Under the pieces are notes generated by a model. The model did no database searches, was not told where the DNA came from, and worked only from the letters and a program-made list of their open reading frames with translations. A stretch of 9,515 nucleotides of DNA from JBIOWF01 sp044868295 (GTDB taxonomy: Bacteria; Actinomycetota; Actinomycetes; Streptosporangiales; Streptosporangiaceae), in assembly GCA_044868295.1 (NCBI GenBank), contig JBIOWF010000338.1:1-9515 (forward strand), written 5' to 3'. Of the stretch, positions 7,501 to 9,515 are shown one piece after another (the first letter of the stretch is position 1; each line of letters begins with the position of its first letter). The position numbers and the translations under genes are program-made.

Positions 7501-7517
7501 CCGCACTCGCGGTGCGG
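7501..7517 (-). terminator. Hairpin downstream of the SDR gene
   Basis: CCGCAC-TCGCG-GTGCGG is a perfect 6-bp stem with a 5-base loop about 30 bases past the SDR stop. It may act together with the stronger hairpin overlapping that stop. Confidence 0.35.
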
Positions 7518-7531
7518 GTCCATGCGGGTCA

Positions 7532-7553
7532 GTCCTGCGCGGTGCGCTAGGAC
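7532..7553 (-). terminator. Strong hairpin overlapping the SDR stop codon
   Basis: GTCCT GCGC (7532-7540) pairs with GCGC T AGGAC (7544-7553), giving a nine-pair stem with one bulged base and a 3-base loop. The stem contains the TAG stop of the SDR gene. It is probably an intrinsic terminator or an mRNA-end stabiliser, although no T-tract follows. Confidence 0.45.
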
Positions 7554-8482
7554 GCGCGACGAGGCGTCACGGTGAGCCGGACGCCGGTCTCGCGCTCCGA
7601 GACCCGCCACAGGATCTCGATCGCCCGGTCGGCTCGGGGCCGGAGCAGGGGCAGCCGTACGGCGGGGCCGACGTTGACGAACCGGGGACCGTAGAACTCC
7701 CCGCCTCTGGCTCGAGGATCGGTGGCGGCCCGGATCTGAGGCATCGCACCTGCTTCGACGTCCATGCCCGTGCGTCGGGCCATCCAGGCGAAGAACGGTC
7801 CCAGCGGTCCTCCGCCTCCCTCCGCGACCGTTCTGGTCTGCAGGTCGCTGTGCGTCATGCCGGGATGCGCCAGCAGGCTCTGCGCCCGGACCCCGGCCCC
7901 CCGGAAAGCACGCTCCAGGCCGATCGCGAAGTGGTAGTTGGCGAGCTTGGACTGCCCATAGGCGCGCCAGGGGTCGTACCGGCCGTGCAGATGCGGGTTC
8001 TCGGGGTCGACCGGGCGGCCGAAGTGGTGTGCGGTACTGGTCACCGTGACCACCCGCGCCCCGGGCGCGGCCACCAGCGCCGGCATGAGCAGCGCCGTCA
8101 ACGTCCAGTGGCCGAGATGGTTGACGCCGAGCTGCATCTCGTAGCCGTCCGCGGTCCGTCGCTCCGGCATCGCCATCAGACCGGCGTTGTTGACCAGGAT
8201 GTCGAGGTTGTCGTGACGGGCCAGGACCTGCTCTGCGGCGTTGCGCACCGAAGCCTGGGAGGCCAGGTCCAGCGCGACCAGCTCGGTCGAGGCGGTCCGG
8301 CGCTCGGCGGTAATCTCCTGGACCGCCTTCGCAGCCTTGTCCTGGTCGCGCACGGCCATGACCACGTGTGCTCCCTTGCCGGCGAGCACCTTGGCGGTCT
8401 GCAACCCGAGGCCGCCGTTCGCCCCGGTGACGACGGCGGTCCGGCCGGCCAGGTGAGGCACCCGGTCGCGGGTGTAGGCCAT
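7547..8482 (-). CDS. Short-chain dehydrogenase/reductase (SDR, retinol dehydrogenase-like)
   Basis: 311 residues. It has the classical SDR signature TGANGGLG (19-26), Arg45 after the second strand (favouring NADP), DLAS (72-75), NNAG (98-101), catalytic Ser149 with Tyr175 and Lys179 in YGQSK, and HPG (207-209). The length and the HHFG/WRAYGQSKLAN features resemble the actinobacterial group annotated as light-dependent protochlorophyllide-reductase-like or retinol-dehydrogenase-like SDRs; the true substrate is unknown. GGGAG about 9 bases before the ATG supports the start. It begins 41 bases after the GH15 stop on the same strand, so the two could once have been co-transcribed. A long hairpin overlaps its stop. 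Confidence 0.93.
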   Translation of the reverse strand: MAYTRDRVPHLAGRTAVVTGANGGLGLQTAKVLAGKGAHVVMAVRDQDKAAKAVQEITAERRTASTELVALDLASQASVRNAAEQVLARHDNLDILVNNAGLMAMPERRTADGYEMQLGVNHLGHWTLTALLMPALVAAPGARVVTVTSTAHHFGRPVDPENPHLHGRYDPWRAYGQSKLANYHFAIGLERAFRGAGVRAQSLLAHPGMTHSDLQTRTVAEGGGGPLGPFFAWMARRTGMDVEAGAMPQIRAATDPRARGGEFYGPRFVNVGPAVRLPLLRPRADRAIEILWRVSERETGVRLTVTPRRAS

Positions 8483-8523
8483 CGACCATCTCCCTCGTCC
8501 ATCGGCACCAGCCGCTCAGTGTC

Positions 8524-9012
8524 TCATCGGTCGGCCCGAGCGGCCTCGTCCAGGTCCAGGGCGGCGCCGACCAGGCTCAGATGGGAGAACGCCTGGGGGT
8601 GGTTGCCGGCGAAGTGGCCGGTGTCGGGGTGGTACTCCTCGGAGAGCAGGCCGACGTCGTTGACCAGGCCGACGAGGCGGTCCATCAGCGCTTCGGCCCG
8701 GTCCAGCAGGCCCGCCGCCGCGTAGGCCGACACCAGCCAGAACGAGCAGGCGACGAACGCCCCCTCGTCGCCCGCGATGCCGTCGACGCCGGTCTCGTTG
8801 CGGTAGCGCAGCAGCAGCCCGTCGCGGGAGAGGTCCGCCTCGACGGCGGCGATGGTGCCGAGCATGAGCGGGTCGTCTCCGGCGACGAAGCCGGTGCCGG
8901 GCAGGACCAGCAGCGACGCGTCGACCTCGCGGGTGTCGTAGTGCTGGGTGAACGTGCCCCGCTCGCGGTCGACGCCCTTGGTCAGGACCTCCTCCCGCAC
9001 CCGGTCCCGGAT
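8524..9012 (-). pseudogene. GH15 glycoside hydrolase (glucoamylase/trehalase-like), C-terminal fragment
   Basis: About 162 codons matching the C-terminal end of bacterial GH15 proteins, which are normally about 600 residues: RERGTFTQHYDTREVDASLL, then GDEGAFVACSFWLV, then LLSEEYHPDTG, then NHPQAFSHLSLVGAAL. These are (alpha/alpha)6-barrel elements, and the SEE segment supplies the usual general-base glutamate. The general acid and the whole N-terminal two-thirds are missing. Upstream of about 9012 the open frame continues, but only as the antisense of an unrelated plus-strand hydrolase, so a start at 9345 is not credible. This may be a truncated gene or an assembly junction. GC is high (about 75 % in a 120-base sample), like the rest of the locus. 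Confidence 0.85.
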
Positions 9013-9021
9013 CGCCGCGTC

Positions 9022-9515
9022 GATCAGCAGGTTGACGCCGGCGTCTACGCCCTGAACCCCCAGACGCTCGCGTCGCAGAAGGGACAAACCCCGGCGAAAG
9101 ACTTTCCAGCCGCTGGCGAGGCGTCGCCATATCTCGTGCTCATTCACGGGACGTTCTCCTCCACGTTCGGGACGTTTTCGAAGCTGTGGATGAACCATCC
9201 CGAGCACATACGCACGCTGTTCAATCGATACGACAATCGCGTCTTCGCGCTCGACCACCCGACGCTCGGCGTCAGCCCGATCGCCAACGCCCTGACACTG
9301 GCTGAAGCGCTGCCGGATAAGACGCGTCTGCACCTGTTGACCCACTCGCGTGGCGGGCTCGTCGCCGAGGTGATGGCGCGTATCTGCGCCGAACCGGACG
9401 ACGACTTCGCGGAGTTCGCTGGCAAGGCGTACCTAGATCAGCGGAACCAGCTGCGGCGGCTCGGCGGGATCGTCAAGAAGAAGGACATCCGCGTCGCGCG
9501 GGTCGTGCGCGTCGC
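9022..9515 (+). CDS. Alpha/beta-hydrolase (lipase-like), N-terminally truncated and running off the window
   Basis: The plus frame reads DAGVYALNPQTLAS from about 9034, then LVLIHGTFSSTFGTFSKLW, RVFALDHPTLGVSPIANA, and LHLLTHSRGGLVAEVMARI. HGTFSS resembles the oxyanion-hole strand, and the serine in THSRGG (codon 9346-9348) is the nucleophile-elbow candidate. The combination resembles the large actinobacterial/proteobacterial proteins with a lipase-like DUF7379-type domain (recalled, not searched). No ATG or GTG precedes the HGTFSS strand in frame; the first ATG (9190) lies after it, so the 5' end is missing. The 3' end continues past the window. GC is about 61 % in a 120-base sample, clearly lower than the neighbours. 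Confidence 0.7.

Noticed and set aside
9013..9345. N-terminal ~110 codons of the minus-strand frame fused to the GH15 fragment.
   Set aside because: The plus strand here encodes a recognisable hydrolase (HGTFSS, THSRGG); the minus reading has no family character.

Overview
The window is high-GC DNA (about 70-75 % in most genes) with features typical of an Actinobacterium: GTG starts, a probably leaderless gene, a GAF regulator that lacks a sigma-54 domain, and a SARP-like DNA-binding half. I cannot name the genus. The rightmost ~500 bases are lower in GC (about 61 % in a hand-counted sample, against about 75 % just to their left) and look like a different source or a rearrangement.

Layout. 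Bases 160-4694 (all minus strand) form an ethanol/acetaldehyde oxidation locus. In transcription order it holds an AdhP-type zinc alcohol dehydrogenase, a GAF-domain regulator, an AldB/ExaC-type acetaldehyde dehydrogenase and a DUF779 protein whose ATG overlaps the dehydrogenase stop by one base. Bases 5030-5652 (minus) hold a VapB (AbrB-fold) antitoxin and a VapC (PIN) toxin with an ATGA overlap. A class I methyltransferase (5816-6583, plus) follows, probably starting at its own transcription start. Then come a small secreted ricin-type beta-trefoil protein (6698-7321, minus), an SDR oxidoreductase (7547-8482, minus) and the C-terminal ~160 codons of a GH15 glycoside hydrolase (8524-~9012, minus). 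At about 9012-9022 the GH15 sequence stops abruptly. A plus-strand alpha/beta-hydrolase, also lacking its N-terminus, begins there and runs off the window.

How the genes work together. The alcohol dehydrogenase makes aldehyde and AldB oxidises it to the acid; DUF779 proteins are habitual partners of this aldehyde dehydrogenase. The most interesting signal is regulatory. The adhP and aldB promoters carry the same arrangement: two directly repeated heptamers (consensus YAACGYY) 11 bp apart, with the nearer one exactly 8 bp from a shared TAGGTT -10 element inside a conserved TCCTAGGTTGTG block. This is the layout known for SARP activators of Streptomyces. The regulator encoded between the two genes carries, after its AcoR-like GAF half, a winged-helix plus BTAD-like C-terminus resembling a SARP. 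A third, weaker heptamer pair lies over the regulator's own start, which suggests autoregulation. I infer a GAF-SARP hybrid that controls alcohol oxidation, replacing the sigma-54-dependent AcoR/AdhR regulators of other bacteria.
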